A DNA stretch of 64,000 nt, taken from assembly GCA_013400155.1 (NCBI GenBank), contig VXBM01000098.1, forward strand, positions 1,397,147 to 1,461,146, given 5' to 3'. This DNA comes from Helopsaltes ochotensis (taxonomy: Eukaryota > Chordata > Aves > Passeriformes > Locustellidae). The notes under the pieces are model-generated. The model was not told the DNA's origin. It worked only from the letters and a program-made list of their open reading frames with translations, and did not search any database. A program made the translations under genes and the position numbers. Shown here piece after piece: positions 23,401 to 37,800 of this stretch. The stretch's first letter is position 1. The number at the start of each line of letters is the position of its first letter.

Positions 23401-26104
23401 TTTTCAGAAATTCTATTTTCATGGAACCATACACAAAGCTAAACTTCAAACATGCTACTTTGTCTTTTCAATTTCAGCAAGGTTATAAAACCTGTATTAA
23501 GTTCAGGATGTAAGAACAGAACACTAAAATAATCTATCATTGGTTATTTATTTTAATAAAGATTGTATCTCTAATTGTTTCCTACCATTTTAAAGCAATT
23601 GGCCCCTCACTGAACTTCAACAAATGAGACCTTTGAAAATACAGCTATTAAGAGAGATTAATAACAGCTTCTCATCTCTTATCCCAGGAGCCCAAGATAC
23701 TCTCCCATTATTGCTATTCCTCTCCACATGCAGAATTAAAGAAAAGGGCACAAGGATACGGAAGCCATTAGCAGCTTCCAATCGTAAAGATATGGTAAGG
23801 CAGGCAATAACATTTTGTTTCAAAGCATAGCCCATTTAGTCCAGTGAAATTATTTTAGCCTCTAAAATCATAAATCCATTTGAAACTAGAGGTCACTGAG
23901 CATCTAAGTACAGTCAGGTGCCTTCTGACACTTGCAAAGCTCAGTGTTGAACAGATCTGCTGTCTAGTGCTTATGTCTGCTTTCAATGCTCTCTTTCATG
24001 AACATTAATGACTAACAAATATAATCCCTCTAAATTTATACTGCTTGCGTAGCAATATTCTAGATTTGTTTTTAATTAAAAATCAAACTGTTAACCCATG
24101 ACATGTGGGTAATCGAGGAGTTAGAATTTCCCAGTGAGATTTCTTCAGAGCCAGGTCAGAACGGTGCTAACACAAAATAATTGCCCTAAATATATACAAG
24201 TGCTTTCTGAATCTATATAGCTTCCTTTTATTGAGGAGAAAAGAAACAGTGAGCAGTTATCAAACACCTGTATCAGATATTCCCATGTGAGATAAATACT
24301 GAGACTTAAATAGAGCCAACGACCTGTTTTGGAGGTTACTTGATGTTTCCACAGAGAAATCCTGATATTTTTTCTATGAGAAGTACAGCAGCTAATGTGA
24401 TACAGTACATCTATAAAGGAGAACGTTCAAAGCAAATCATCTCTTTGGTAACACAACTGCTTGTTATAAATCAAGACAAAGTTGTCACCTCTTTTGGATC
24501 AAGGTTAATCTACTCATAGCCATTAAACTCACTCACATGCATTATCAAGGGTCTATTTTACAGCTCCTCACTCTAATAATTTGAAGCGTTACCAGCTGAA
24601 CATGACACTGTCGCAGATGCAGAAAAGCCAGAAAGGATTTGTACTGTTAGGTCTAGCTTTCAGGCTGTGCATTTAGCTGTACAGGAACAAGATCAGTGAG
24701 AAATTTTTGTAATACAGCAAGGCAAAGCTACAAAAACATGGGAAACCAAGGCAGATTGTCACACTACTGTGGTTTTTTTCCCCCAGCAGATGATGGAGAA
24801 TATTTCTGCACAGCAATGGAACTGTTGACCTAGCACCCTCAAAAGCTTAGGTAAAAGGTGACCAAGCTAAGCCTCACCACTCCCAAAGGCTACAAATTAT
24901 TGTATGATGAAGCCCAGCCCACACTCTCCTTGCTAACAAGTTCTATTCCATTTAATAGACTTTGCTGCACTAAATGACACATCTCTAATTAAAAGATGCC
25001 ATGTTTTAGTGTGAAAAATCCTGAACCACAAGGGAAAACCAGAATCCTACTCCACTGCTCGCATTTCCAGGAATCCCCTACAAAAACCAAGCAAAAGTAA
25101 AAGCTTGTTTTGGTAAGTAAAAGTATGTTTTGGTAAGAGTGGACAGATGACTGTTCAGCTTTGCAAACTGAACAAATCAACAGCAGTTTCACACAACTTG
25201 ATTCATCCCTCTTGCTCCACCTTGCATGCTGACAACTGCTAAGCAGTTTGTGAGAGCACTGCAAATATCCAGAGAGCTCAAACATCTAAGCAAGAGCAAT
25301 AATAAACACAAGGTAAAAGCAAACTTGAAAACTGTTTTCTTCACGATCAGAGAGGACTACTTTCAGGCATATGAAAGCCAGGTTAGGTGCATTTAGTGAC
25401 CCACTAGTATTCGCTACCAAAACCAGCTGGATTTGAAACATTAGCCTCAGCTTTGATTAACTACCTAGTAATCTGGGAGGCCAGCTGCTCTAAGACCCTA
25501 AACAAATCTATCTCTAAGAGGAAATAGGAAAATGCTTCCTCTAAGTTTTGAAAAAAACTTGACATACACTTCTGCAAACACTTGAGAGGCAGCAAATACA
25601 GAGATCAGACTATCAGAGAGAGGAGGCACTATCTTTTTTAACAGCAGGACTAAACACTAAATTTTGGACTAATTGTCCTACTTTAATATTACCAGAGGTA
25701 TTACTCATGCCCAACTAAACTCAAAGCAGTGGCATGTTTAGTGTATGCAGGGCATTACTGAATGAAAAGCCAAAACCAGAGGCTGAGTAGTTTATTTTAC
25801 ACGTAACAAAACTCTCAAGACCCTCCAAGGTCCATCCAGCGTGAAATGGCTGTGCTGATTGCATGAACATTCCCTGAGGGCGCTCATGTGGATGCAGAAT
25901 GAGCAGACAGGCAATGGATTCACAGCACCAGGGCCTCGGGAACTGAAATGCACCATTCACAAACAATCCACCAAATCAGGTTTAAAATAGGTTAAGAAAG
26001 ATTTCAGAGAATCAAAAGTTCCACAAGTTCATTCATTGACATGCGCTTTCCAAAGAGGCATTTTTGCAGATTGAAGCAGTATCATCCCCAGTACATTACA
26101 AAAG

Positions 26105-26170
26105 GCATAATAATAAAGTATAAATAATAAAAAATAAAAAATAATATAAAATATAATAAAATAATGAAAT
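26105..26170. repeat. AT-rich low-complexity sequence
   Basis: Repeated AATAATAAA/AAAATAATATAAAAT wording over about 65 bp. Confidence 0.8.
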
Positions 26171-28499
26171 AACCTGGCAGCAAATTACGTTTTTGCTAAG
26201 GAAGATGAACTGAGACTTTTTATGAAGACCGGCGTAGGCACCACACAGGGAGGAAGGTGAAGCTTCTTAGATTCACAGTGAAAAACAATAGCACATTCAA
26301 ACATGTCACATAATGCCTCACCCCACACAGCCAAAGGACCCAGAATTTCCTCACAGGGATCTTGTGAGCATGGCTCTCAGGAGAGATGAGGGAGGGCAAG
26401 TGTTGATCTTGGGAAAGCAGGGAGAACACACAGCCTCAGCATAGACAGGAGTTCCGGAAAGGTTTCTGCTCCCAAGGAGGTTCTGCCCTACTTCTTTCCT
26501 TCTGGCAGAAGACAATGAATGGACATGATTCGGAACTGCCCTTTCAGCCAGACTCCAACACATTTCAGCCCATGTGAAAGGACTGAAACTATATGGAAAT
26601 ATGTAACCCACATACCTGGCTTCCTTTTTATTGCAGCTTTCCTGGCATAATTGACAGCTCCCTGATAAAAAGCCCTGCTGTTTTCAAGGTAGAGAAGATT
26701 GGCATTGATTTCAAAAGACTCCCTGGGGCAGTTTTTTCCACGATTTCTCAATGCACAATTTCCCCTGCAGATTTTCTCTGCCAGTTGTGTGCTCACGGCA
26801 AAGTCTCAAACTGCTCATACTTTGGTGAAAGGACAACTGCAATAAAAAATATCCAAAAAATGCAGAGGCAACCAAGGCCATCAGATCTGTCCAAGTACTG
26901 TGGCAATGTCTGTTCTTGTACAGACTGAACCTCAAAAAACTGGTGGTGCTTCCACCCACAGCTCTGCTGAACGACAAACTAGGCAAAGTGGACTGCTGCG
27001 CTATGGGAGTAAACGCCAAACTTGAAAGAGGTCCATGGAGCTTTCCCTTCCAGTGGCATTTCTCTTAAAAATGAAGGGAACATCGACTCAAATTGGACTC
27101 CCAGGCCAGAAAAGGAGCAGTTTCTAAATGCAAATACAGGTAAAGGCACCTGGAACAGCCTTCTGGAACTACCTCAGCATCGAGTCAGTCAACATGACAG
27201 AGCTCTTTCTGTCTGACAGTGTGGTAAGAACAACCATATTCTCTGTCAAGATTTACCTTTAAATGGATCCAAGTGTAGCCTGAAGTGAACTGCAGCACAA
27301 CTGTACTGACGAAGCTGAGGCAGGGATGAGAGCAGCAAATTTTCAGCCAGAAGGAAAGGACACAGCTGCACAGCCAGATGCCAGTAAGAGCACCACAGTC
27401 ACAATCAGGACACATGGTCATCACAGGCCAGCCAGATGCCTAAACAGTATGGAAAGCACTTCATGAAAATAATCATGCTAAAAAGAGGGAAAATCTTATT
27501 TTCTGTTTATCCCCATGTACTGGCTTGACAGCAAACCAGCAGGAGGAATCAACTCCACACAAATACATTGTGAGAGGTAACAAGTAAGAACTACAATTTA
27601 ATAGGGCAATTACAATAGAGGCAGTAGCACAGAAACAGTGGCTTATGCCAACAAAATCAGAATCTGACACCCTGTTGGTGTTAAATACCATTACCTGTCA
27701 ATATTATCTTAATTTAGCAGGGTGCACATATAGGCACTGTAAGAATCCATTTGCCCGTGGAAAGGATTGTGACTTGCTTTAACATTACAGGGGTTTTCTT
27801 AATCTTTCCTCAAAGTGGTGGAGCAACCATATAAATTTCCTGACTTATCTTGCAAATTAATTCTGCAAATACAACTCTAGAGACTGGTTCTCCCTATGCC
27901 TGCGCTCTGGCTACTTTACTCAAGGAATAGTAGCAGCAGCAGCTGAGGACAGAATGCTGCTGTTCTCTGCCAGGGAAGCGTTCAGCATCCCTGCCAGCAG
28001 CAGTAAATGCACTGAGTGTGCCAAGACAAATGGGATCCAGCTGTTTTAACACACACCCACAAACCAGCTGGATAGGGCACTGAAAGTGGAGGGGCAGGTC
28101 CAGATACTTTTGCACTCTAGATATTTTTAAATCTTGGAATAACGCATGGAGAAGAGGCAAACATTCTTAGGTGCCCCAAACAGTTTATCTGACATTTTAG
28201 AGCTTGGCAGAAACCCACATAACTAAAAGCTACAATCAGCAGCTTGGCATTGGACCATTCATTCATAACATTCATGACACCATCCCCTGGTGACAGAACT
28301 ATGGACACTGTTCCAGCAAAGCATCCTTTATGATGTAAACTTCAAAGCCACTAGAAGTCGTAATTAAAGAAAAGTTCTGTTGCAGGTTATCTTCCTCACT
28401 GGGGTTCCAGATCATCAGCCTGATTTGTAGTCTATCCCATTTTATTTTAGTAGCCCTCTTATTAAAGAGTAGAAATGAGCTGAGACACAGAGTTCTTGT

Positions 28500-29060
28500 T
28501 CATCACAGCATGAAAAGGGTCCTGGGTTATTCCTCTCTACAGCTCAGCCATCCTGACCCCAACCATTCCCTGACCCTGGCTGCACCAAGCTCCTGCTGGA
28601 GGTTTCCCCTGCAGCCTCTGGCTGCTGGTTATTCCCTGCTGAACTCTGACTGCAGGATCAGTTTGCAGCCTCTGACTGCAGGCTTTTACCCAGCCAGGCT
28701 GTGACTGCAGGTTCAACAGCAGGCTCTGACTGCACACCCACACTGACCTCACTGCAGGGATTCTCTCTCCTCAGGATCCTTCTTCTTCCTCAAGGTTCCT
28801 CCTCCCTCATGATTCCCCCTCAGCACCTCACCCACTCCCTTTATCACACTGATCTTTATTGGATACAGCTGTGACTCGTTAGGGCTGAGGCTGTACTGGG
28901 TAATTAACACAGCTGTGACTGGTCAGGGGCCAGGTCACCTGTATCCCCTTCTCCCACACCATTTCCCTCATCCAAAAAATTGTCACACAATTGTCCACAC
29001 TGATCTCCTGTGCAATCTCCCTCCTGACAAACCATCCTTTCCTATTAGTGATGGTTAAAC
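28500..29060 (-). mobile_element. Possible LTR or LTR fragment (minus orientation)
   Basis: The block is C- and T-rich on the plus strand and differs sharply from its neighbours. Read on the minus strand it has AATAAA at 28855-28860 preceded by promoter-like sequence. From 28610 to 28735 it contains four or five degenerate copies of CTCTGACTGCAGG. This resembles the variable U3 repeats of bird LTRs. No ends or target duplications could be fixed, so the call is tentative. Confidence 0.4.
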
Positions 29061-29633
29061 AACTTTCTCTCTACCTGCTCCCAACAAAAGCAGATGACTG
29101 ATTTTCTTCCTTGTGTTCAGGCCTTTTGGCTGCCTGACTCCGATGAAGCCTTTTACAGTCACATGTGATTTTGCTTGTTTGGCAGCCCAGAAGGCACAAA
29201 CTAATGAGAGGAAAGACCTGTGCTGATGTCTTTACAAATAATTTGAGGGGTGAAACTATGGGTGTTGCCATCTTTAAATGGGTCTTAATGTATCTAGTGG
29301 CTTTGGGCGGCAGGTTTGTTGCAGAGCCCAGACACCTTGGCTCCTGAAACAGAAAAGGGGGTCTGCACAAGGCTAAACTCTGGGATAAAACACTAGGTTC
29401 AGGAGGGGATATGTCGTAGGCAGGTGGGCTGTACCTTTCTAGTACCTCAGCCAATGGAGAGAGGAAGAGGGAACTAAGATACAATTGGAGGCTGCATCCT
29501 CCAAAACCCCAAAAGGGAAAAGGCTGTGGGCGTGTGCCCTGGTGGACTCTCTCCCTTTATTAAAATAAAGTTGAAGGACTCCTCTGTCTCCTTTTTAGAC
29601 ATATATCTCTGGCATTTCAGGATTTTTCTGACA
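29060..29633 (+). mobile_element. Probable retroviral LTR (plus orientation)
   Basis: The segment has the order expected of an LTR: a CCAAT-like AGCCAATGG near 29451, then AATAAA at 29564-29569, then a T-rich stretch, then a possible CA end at 29632-29633. The 5' edge is not defined. No tRNA-type primer-binding site starting with TGG follows the end, so this is probably solo or truncated. Confidence 0.45.
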
Positions 29634-30480
29634 CTAGCAATAGGTGCCATTCTGCTTTTGGGTTTTTTAATTGACTGAATGGCTGCTGCAAATGTTTTTA
29701 GCTTAAGTTCTTTGCCTGCTAAAAAGCATAAGATGAAACACTAAAGAGCATAGCTTGCCTTTTTTTCTCCCCTCTAAATATAAATAATTTGCTGTCAGTT
29801 CTCTTTCCCCAAAGGAAAAGAAAGCCCAGCGAAGAATTAAGGTCTGAAATGTGAAAGCACAGAAACACATCTAGGAAAGGCTTTTTTTTTATAGTGAGTA
29901 AATTAATGTGAAGTGTTGTCGTGGAGTGAGTGTATTCCATGATTCCACGTATTCTTGGATAGTGTGTTCCATGATCCTCTGCCTTGTGCCCAAAAAACAA
30001 TTATTGTATCTTTAAGGCCAGGGGCCAGTGTGTGTGTGGGGCCAGGGAGGCTTCTACTTTGCTGTGTGGGCATTTTGAAGCGTCACTGCCCAGGTTTTCC
30101 ATGCCTCTGGGCAATGTGTTTTTTGCTTGACTGAAAAGCTTTTTTTGGCCCAGGCAAAAAAGCTTTTTCATTTCTTGGTGCGGAGAGGCTGCAGTGGCGA
30201 GCCTTAGGCTGCCCTGGGGTGAACTGAGCAGCTGCTTTGTCCCTCCTGGACTGTGTGTCATGAGTGGGTATTTCTCTGGCCTTTTGGGTCTTTTGTCCCA
30301 GTGTGTGCGCCTGGGGTAAGGTCTGGCAGCTTAATATCTAACAGTGATTGAGATTTTTTTTTTCCCCCTTGGGCTTGTGGGCATTCTGTTTCTTCATACA
30401 CCACTGGGGGTTTTTTCACTTTCATTTATTGGTATTCCTTTCCTACTGGTGGGAAGGGATTATTGAAACCCTGTAGAGGA
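29634..30480. other. Unassigned, probably repeat-derived segment
   Basis: G/T-rich sequence of unusual composition follows the probable LTR. It includes an inverted repeat near 30136-30171 in which AAAAGCTTTTTTTGGCC faces an AAAAAGCTTTT arm. No protein similarity is recognisable in any frame. It may be ERV leader or a second element. Confidence 0.35.
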
Positions 30481-31232
30481 GACGACACTCATTCCAGTCC
30501 TCTTTTAAATTGTCTCTCAAACTCAGGCAAGTGTAAAATTCAGAACAGAATCTGCCCCCAGTCACTAGCTCCTGTTAGCTCAGTTTTCTCCTGAGGCTCA
30601 TTGTAGCTCTCCTGTCAGCCAATTTCCTACAGCTCTTTTGCAGACAAGTAATTTAATTTCTATAGTACTTTAAAAAGCTCCATGTGAATACTCTTCACAA
30701 AGAATAATCAGGGGGGTGCATGGGGGAAGATTATCTTATGTATGGACAATACAATTGAACAATATTCTTCTAGATCAGTACGTCCTTGTGCCACATTTTC
30801 AGCCCTGCCTTTTAATTCATGTAGTTGCTGTCTTCTGCAATAATTGTTCAAGGATTGTGTTGTCAAATCATTGGCATTTACATCAGAGAATCTCAGCAAC
30901 TTGTCGTGCTACCAGGGGTTGAACAATGTTTCTTCTACAAGCATCCTGTCATTGTTTCACAATTCATTTAGGTTGATTGCAGAGGCCACTCATCATTTCC
31001 TTAAGAAATTTCTTTCAAGGCCTATTTCAATAGAAAAATATAATTTGAAGCTTTGAAAGGCCATGAAGAACTTCAAGAAAACAGCTTCTGCAAATTTCCT
31101 TCCACAGTCTTTCAAAAGAAAAAGCAGTTGCTTCTGCATATTGTGAGAACTGAACTCAATCTCGAGGACAGAACACTGTGTGTTACTATCCCAGGCAAAA
31201 TAATTTCAGAGGGAAAAGTACCTGAAACATTT

Positions 31233-31480
31233 AGAATCATACAATCCTAGAATATCCTGAGTTGGACAGGACCCACAAGGATTATCAAAGTCCCAGATCC
31301 TGGCTCTACACATGTCAGCCCCAACAATCACACCATGTGCCTGAGATTGTATTCCAGATGGTCCTTGAACTCCGTCAGGCTTGGTGCTGTGACCACTTCC
31401 CTGGGGAACCTGCTCAAAAAAAAGTTGAAAAGCTTCATTTGAATGTTGGTCTCTCCTTGGCATTGCAATCTGACCTTGTT
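31233..31480 (-). mobile_element. CR1 LINE 3' fragment (minus orientation)
   Basis: Read on the plus strand it starts AGAATCATACAATCCTAGAA, then TTGGACAGGACCCACAAGGA, then GTCAGGCTTGGTGCTGTGAC and CCACTTCCCTGGGGA. These are the complement of a CR1 3' terminus. The fragment is about 250 bp, 5' truncated and moderately diverged. Confidence 0.85.
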
Positions 31481-34268
31481 TCACTTAAGTCTCTGCTTCC
31501 CAGCTCACCTCTTGTGTCCTGTGGGTGATAGAAGTCAAGAGCAAGGGCTGCTCAGACCTCCCTTATTTTCCTCCACCAGCCACCGACTTGTAATGCAACT
31601 ACATAAAAGTTCCCACATTATTGTTGCTACTACTGCCTTCCCAATGCAAACTGGTCAGGCTCAGTTGCTCTCTAAACCCCCAACCTGTAAACCTCTCCAT
31701 CATAAATATTACCACCACTGGAATGATCCTTGCATCCCAAAGTGAGGAAGCAGCCAAGTAAGTTAACCACAATTAACCCACTAAGTCAATAGCTATGTCA
31801 ACAGAAAAGACTCCTTTTAATTCCAGTCCCAAACTTCACATATGAGAACTCAGAGATTATTGAAAACACAAATTCTGCAACCTTTAAATTCTAATACTAA
31901 CAGCAGAAGTAACAGCAGGGCCATTTGAGCCTCTGTTCCGTGCCCTTGACCAGACACTGGTCAAGACACAAGATAGCATTAAGACACAGACTAGCAGATT
32001 TTCCTAAACTTCTTCTTCCTTGTTGTGCATACTTTGAAATTGATTTGGGAGGAATTTTTTTGCCTCATAGCAAAATTACATGCCAGGTTACAAAAACATC
32101 AAGTAATTGTGTATTACTGAACTTTAAGATTTAATCGTGTTTTTTCTTATATCTATCTTGAGAGTAACTATTACTTTCCAAGCATCACAATTCTTCCATC
32201 AGAGCTTTTTTCACCTGCCTATTTTAATACTATTCCTAATTCCAGCACATGTATATGACTTCACATTTGATTATCATCGTAGACATCAGACCAGAGAGCA
32301 TAAGAAACTGCTTAGAAACTAAGAAGTACCTGAAATTTTCTTGAGCCTGCAGACAATGGAATCCAAACAAAATCCAACTTTATAAAGTTCACTTCTCAAA
32401 GCAAATGTTTTAGCAAGGGTGGTTTGCTAGACAAAAACTCAGGTCCATCCAGAGGAAAAGAGACCGTAAAGCAGGGCTGGAAATTCATATTGAATATATA
32501 GTAGAGGTTTGGAATTTTTCAGTCATTTATGTACAGTTTCATCCAATTCACTGAAATGACCTATCAGGAACTTAGTGGTATTATCACATACAAAATAAAA
32601 TTTAACCTTTAGGAAATAGATTTAAATCTTTGATCAACTTGCAAAAACTTACAGGAAATTCAAAGGTTTGGAGCTTTTTTACCCTTTATATATTTGGTCA
32701 CATACAGAACATTTGAGTCACTCCTGAAATCCATTGCTTGACGTTTACTGGAAAAGAACAGAAATTAATTTTCTCTACATTCTAAAACACATCAATTTTT
32801 TTTTTTTTTTGAGGACAGATTTTGTCTCTTCCTGTGGACAGGCACTACGTGAAGCTGTCTTTGACAGACAGTGAGAGCTTCAACGTGTTTTCAAATAAAT
32901 TCTCCATAATATAAATTTAACCATGACAAGACATCATGAGAGCTCCAAACAGAAGCACCTCCCTCTACCCCACCCATCTTAAAGGTGACCCTTTTGTCTG
33001 CCAGTGTGAGTTCTAGAGAGGTTTATCATCTCTGAGTGACCCCAGCCCATCCAATCAATGTGATTAGTTTTTAATCTTTTCCAATAGTTCACCTTTACCA
33101 AGCAAAAAATATCAGTTTTAATGACTGGCAATTTCTGCTGCCTGCCATTTTAATTGCAGAATTTGTTTCAAACTCTTGCCTGTTAGCATCAAGCCACCAG
33201 CACCAGGAGATGTTCTTTTAAAACCAGCAGGTCACCATTATCTTAGGGTGGCTTTGCTCTGAACAGACCTAAAGAATAAGAAGTGGCACTGGTTTTAGGA
33301 CCTGTTCTTGGTAGAGTTGAGGACTCTCAATATTTTCTTGTCATCTCCTGCTGCCTTTCCAGCCGTACCTGCAGACTTTCCTATGGCTGGTACAAATACA
33401 GCTGAGGAGGAGCTTCTGTTCCAGGGAGCAGGCTTGGCACACTTCCATCTGCCTGGTGTTAAATTTCCTGATTTAAATCTCTTTAGTCAGGTGTACAGGG
33501 GTTGGAGGCTGCTCAGTCTTACTGTAAAAAAAAATGCACACCCTGAAGACAACAGACACTTGAAGTCTTCTGGGTAGCACTGGTTCTTTGACTTTCAGAG
33601 CATGTTTTGGAATTGCCCTTTCTTAGCAGGGGACACAAGCAGGCTCCTTGTATCCCAAAGATCTCTTTCACACAGCCTTTACCCCTGTCATATTGGTACC
33701 TTTCTCATTAAGCGGGCTGAAATAAATTTACACATAGGCTAGTTTTCTGTGGGCTTTAGCAAATGACCTCTTAAGCAGCCAAACAGAACAAAAACACAAG
33801 CAAAAAAATGTCCCTTTGCCCAAGAAATCAATGCAGAAAGCTCAGGAAAATCCATTTGCATAAATGAAAGAGCATTGCACAGTGTCCTGTGTACTAGGGA
33901 GCAAGTTACTCTTCATCATCTTTATCTTTCTTTAAAGGCTGTCTCAGGTTCAACAGGGGGCTACAGATCTGGAAGATGCAGCTGGCTCCAAAAGCAGCAA
34001 AAGAAAATAGTACAGTAAAAACCTCCAGTGGTAAAGTAATGGATCGGTTATTGGATAGAAAAGAATCTGTCGTGATTTCAGACGGCATTTGCATAAGAAA
34101 TAAGCCTTTAAAAAACCTTCTGAATAGTACTCAAATACCCAGCCCGTCATCCTTTTCTTTTACTAATTTACTTTGGGATCAGTAGTCAAGAGATACAAAT
34201 GACCTCTGAACAGCTAAATCTCTTTCCAAAAAAATTCTGGAGAACATATTCTAGCTGATTCATCCATT
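31481..34268. other. Intergenic stretch without recognisable genes
   Basis: Unique AT-rich DNA. I see no exon, RNA gene or named repeat apart from short homopolymers. Confidence 0.55.
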
Positions 34269-34818
34269 GTCCTGGTTTTGGCTGGGATAGAGCTCATTTT
34301 CATCTTAGCAGCTGGTACACGGCTGTGTTTTGGATTGGGAGGAGAATAAAGTTGATAACACACTATTTTGGCTGTTGCTGAGCAGTGCTTGCCCTAAGTC
34401 AAGGACTTTTCAGTGTCTCCTGCTCAGCCAGCGAGGAGCAGCACAAGTGAGGGAGCACGGCCAGGACAGCTGACCAGAACTGGCCAAAGGGATATTCCAT
34501 TCCACAGAGCATCATGCCCAGTACGTAAACTGGGGGAATTTGGCTGGGAGGGACTGATCACTGCTCGAGGACTGGGTGGGCTTTGGTCAGCAAGTGGTGA
34601 GTAGCTGTATTTCTTGGGGTTTAGTTATCTAAGTTTCTTCTTGTTGTTGTTATTGTTATTATTACATTAAAGTTTGCTCCCTTTAATGAACTGTTCTTAT
34701 GTCAACCCACTAGAGGTTCTTTTATTTTCTTTCTGATGCTCCTCCCCACCCTTCTGGGAGGGGGCAGGCAGCAAGCGTCTGCATGGGGCTTTGTTGCCAG
34801 CTGGGGTTAAACCTGACA
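34269..34818 (+). mobile_element. Solo LTR of a widespread avian endogenous retrovirus family
   Basis: About 550 bp from TGTCCTGGTTTTGGCTGGGA to GGGGTTAAACCTGACA. The internal landmarks fit the family: GCTGGTACACGGCTGTGTTT, AAGTCAAGGACTTTTCAG, GGCCAAAGGGATATTCCAT, a GTTATTATTATTA microsatellite, ATTAAAGTTTGCTCCC as polyadenylation region, and GGGAGGGGGCAGGCAG. This wording is well known from bird genomes. No internal retroviral genes flank it. I could not see a clean target-site duplication. Confidence 0.85.
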
Positions 34819-37800
34819 TCCCCAATGCTGAGAGGTGCCAGTTTGGGCTGAACAGCTCATTCCTCCTGAGCTTGTTTCATGGCACTGTGTCATAGCCCCT
34901 GTTCAGGAGGTCTTTTAAGAAGATCACAGTTAATGGGATCTGCTTTCAAAAGGACAATTCCCTGCCAATTTCGGTCTCAACCAAATAGAAAAAATTTAGA
35001 AGTAGGTTCCTTAGAAAAGGCTGGGACTTAGCATGCGTTTTATTCCTCAAGAACTTGCAATTCTGGAATTGAGGGGTACCCATTCCCACACAGCTGTAGC
35101 CATGCCACATTCTCCTGTTGCCTCTAATTTGTCCACAGCATTTCTAAATATTCCAGGAAAAGCACCACCACTGTTTTGAACCAGGAGGTGCTAATTCACT
35201 GTCAACCCAGTAAGAAAGGCACTCAAACTTTGTACATTATCACCTAAAATGCCTTTCATTACAGCTGCTGTGACAAAAAGGAGAGCATGGATAATCTTAC
35301 CTGACTCAGGTGGAACCCCTGAACTGTACCTTATTCAGTGGGTCTCCAAGCGCACCATCCTGATGGACATCCATAGAAAGGTTTCCCCACTCTGGTGTTT
35401 TGAGCTTTGACAGGATTTTCTTAAATGCTACTACCAAAAAAAAGGAGGATTTTTACATAAGAACGTGTGGCTGCATTTTCAAAGACAAGAAACATGGGGG
35501 TATAATTGCCTGACAACTGTGAGAAGGGAGGATTTTCCTAACAAATGGTAAAGAGGTTCCTTTTGCAGTGTGGGAGCTTTGTCATTCCTGCCCCTAAGTA
35601 TTTATCTCAGTCTATGTATCACACCAGAAGGGAGATGCTGAGCCCTTGGCTCTGACATCCATGCCCCTGAGCTGTCCCTCTCAGACCAACCAGCATCTCC
35701 TTTTGACTGTAAATAACCTGTATTCCAGAGGTGTGAACAAGAGGCTGTTCCACCACTCTGCCAGCCACATGGTCAGCAGTCAGCCTGGAGTGCCTGGGAG
35801 GACAGAGACTCCACCTCAAAACGTGGATGGACATCTTCTGGCATGGATTTGCTTCATCTCCACCTAGTTTGGTGAGCATGGGCATGCCTTTCATCTCCTG
35901 TCCCTTCTACAATGCTACTCTCAGGCTTCAAAAATATGAGGAGAAGGAAGCTGGTGAAGCCCTTCACTTTTGACACCATATCAGAAGTATCACAAGGCCT
36001 TTTTTATATTAGAAATAAGGTGACACCAGCTTTTCATGACTCATCCAGACACCAAGATTGTGTTTTCATGCTCTGAGTGGCTTCCAGTGAAATCACCATT
36101 AAGCATTATTCTGTTGAATAAGAATTCCAGAAAATATTGGAACCATTCTGACTGCCATGGCGAAATACCAAATTGTCAATGATAATTATTGTGGTGGGCA
36201 AACTCACCACAATATTCCAAAGTGGAGAAGTGAAGGAGCAGGATTCTGTCCGCAGCAGATGAACAGAAAGTAATGATCCCTGAATACAAAGAACAGAATA
36301 AAGGAGATGCTGAAGTGATAATACAAATCACATGGCTTTGTTGACAGAAAACAGCAATGGCAAAGGAAAGTGCTGACAATTGGGCTTAAATTTGAGACTG
36401 TAGCTGGAATGGATAACACCTAATTTTTTTAATTAATACAGCATCCAATTTTTCCTACTTAGACCGCCAAAGAAGTCAGTAGGTTTTTGGAAGGATGTAT
36501 CTCCTACTGAGACACTTCAATTAAAAAGCTGCTTCATTTTCAAAAACATTCCAAAGCTCATAGCACCCACTGAAAGAGATGAACCAAGTGTTTCTCTGAG
36601 TAAAATCCACACTCACCAAGACTGCCTCTGAAAATCCAAAGGAATGACAAGCTTAAAAGAGATATACATCTCTTTTTTTTTTCTTTTTCTTTTTTTTTGG
36701 AAACTTCTTTTGTCTGTCCTAAGTACCCAGTCAGTACTGTCTCCTAGCATATATTGGGGAAAATTCCCTGGTAGAAAGAAACTAAAGGAAAAAATCCTAA
36801 ACCCCAACATTTGTGTATCTGTAACACAGCCCAGGAAGAGCAGTACAGATGAGACAACAATCCTGAGGTTTCTTAACATTTGCCTTGTAGAGGCTTTCTG
36901 CTCAAGGGAAGGGTTTGTGCTAACAGACATTTGCTCTAAGGCAGGCAGATTAAAAAAAAAAAAAAAAGCAAACAAATACACACAAAGCCTAAAAAATACA
37001 TCCAAAACCTCATAGGAATAGTTAATAATTAAACAAAAAGTTGAAAGTTTAAAGACTGAAATGTTTTTCTTGTGGTCATTTATGTCATACACTGTGGCAT
37101 CAAGACTCCTGCACAGTCCCTGGGCTGGCCCTCGTTTCCTACCCTGCCCCAAATACTGTTAATTTTGCTTCTCTAGTGAGGCTGGAAAGTGATGGTCAGA
37201 ACATCAGCTTCTTAGAGTTATTTCTACATATTTCATATGGTGGTGTTGAGGGCAGAGGGTGCTTCTCAAAAGCAAATGTCATGCTAAGCTGAAGTGAGGA
37301 AATTAAACACCATTTCCCACACAATCACAAAAGGATGAACAAAGATGAAGAAAGTGGGAAATAGATGCTGTCAGAGATTTAAAAAGTAGGGGAAAAAAAC
37401 CCCAGAAAAGTGAAAACAAAGGAGCTTCTACTCGGAAGAGATCTGCTGGTTGCCCCTGAGTCACCTTGCACATGAAGTGAGCTCTGAGGAGCTCAGCTAA
37501 ATCTTGTGTCATTCGGCTGTGAGAGCCCCCTGAATGGCCTGGTCCACAGAAACCTGTGCTGCTCTGAAAGGAGAAGACCTTTTGGATGAAAGTGCCACAC
37601 CTGCTGTTCCAGCAGTGCTGATAACCATCGTGGCAGAGTGTCACTGTGGCTGTTGACAGCCTGCTTTATGGTTCCTTCACATGCTTTGAGCCTTTTTCCA
37701 AGCCACAAAGTGATACACACTCAGTAAGGAAGCAGCAGATGGTGATAAGAGGGAACTATCATGGTGGCATAATCCAGTAATAAATTCTTCTCTACTCACT

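Larger units (their letters stand above)
22431..28500. other. Intergenic stretch without recognisable genes
   Basis: Mostly unique AT-rich DNA. Low-complexity AT sequence occurs at 23310-23400 and 26105-26170. No coding or RNA gene is recognisable on either strand. Confidence 0.6.

Noticed and set aside
36613..37152. 179-residue minus-strand open frame
   Set aside because: It runs through T/A homopolymers, has no splice-supported context and no recognisable similarity.
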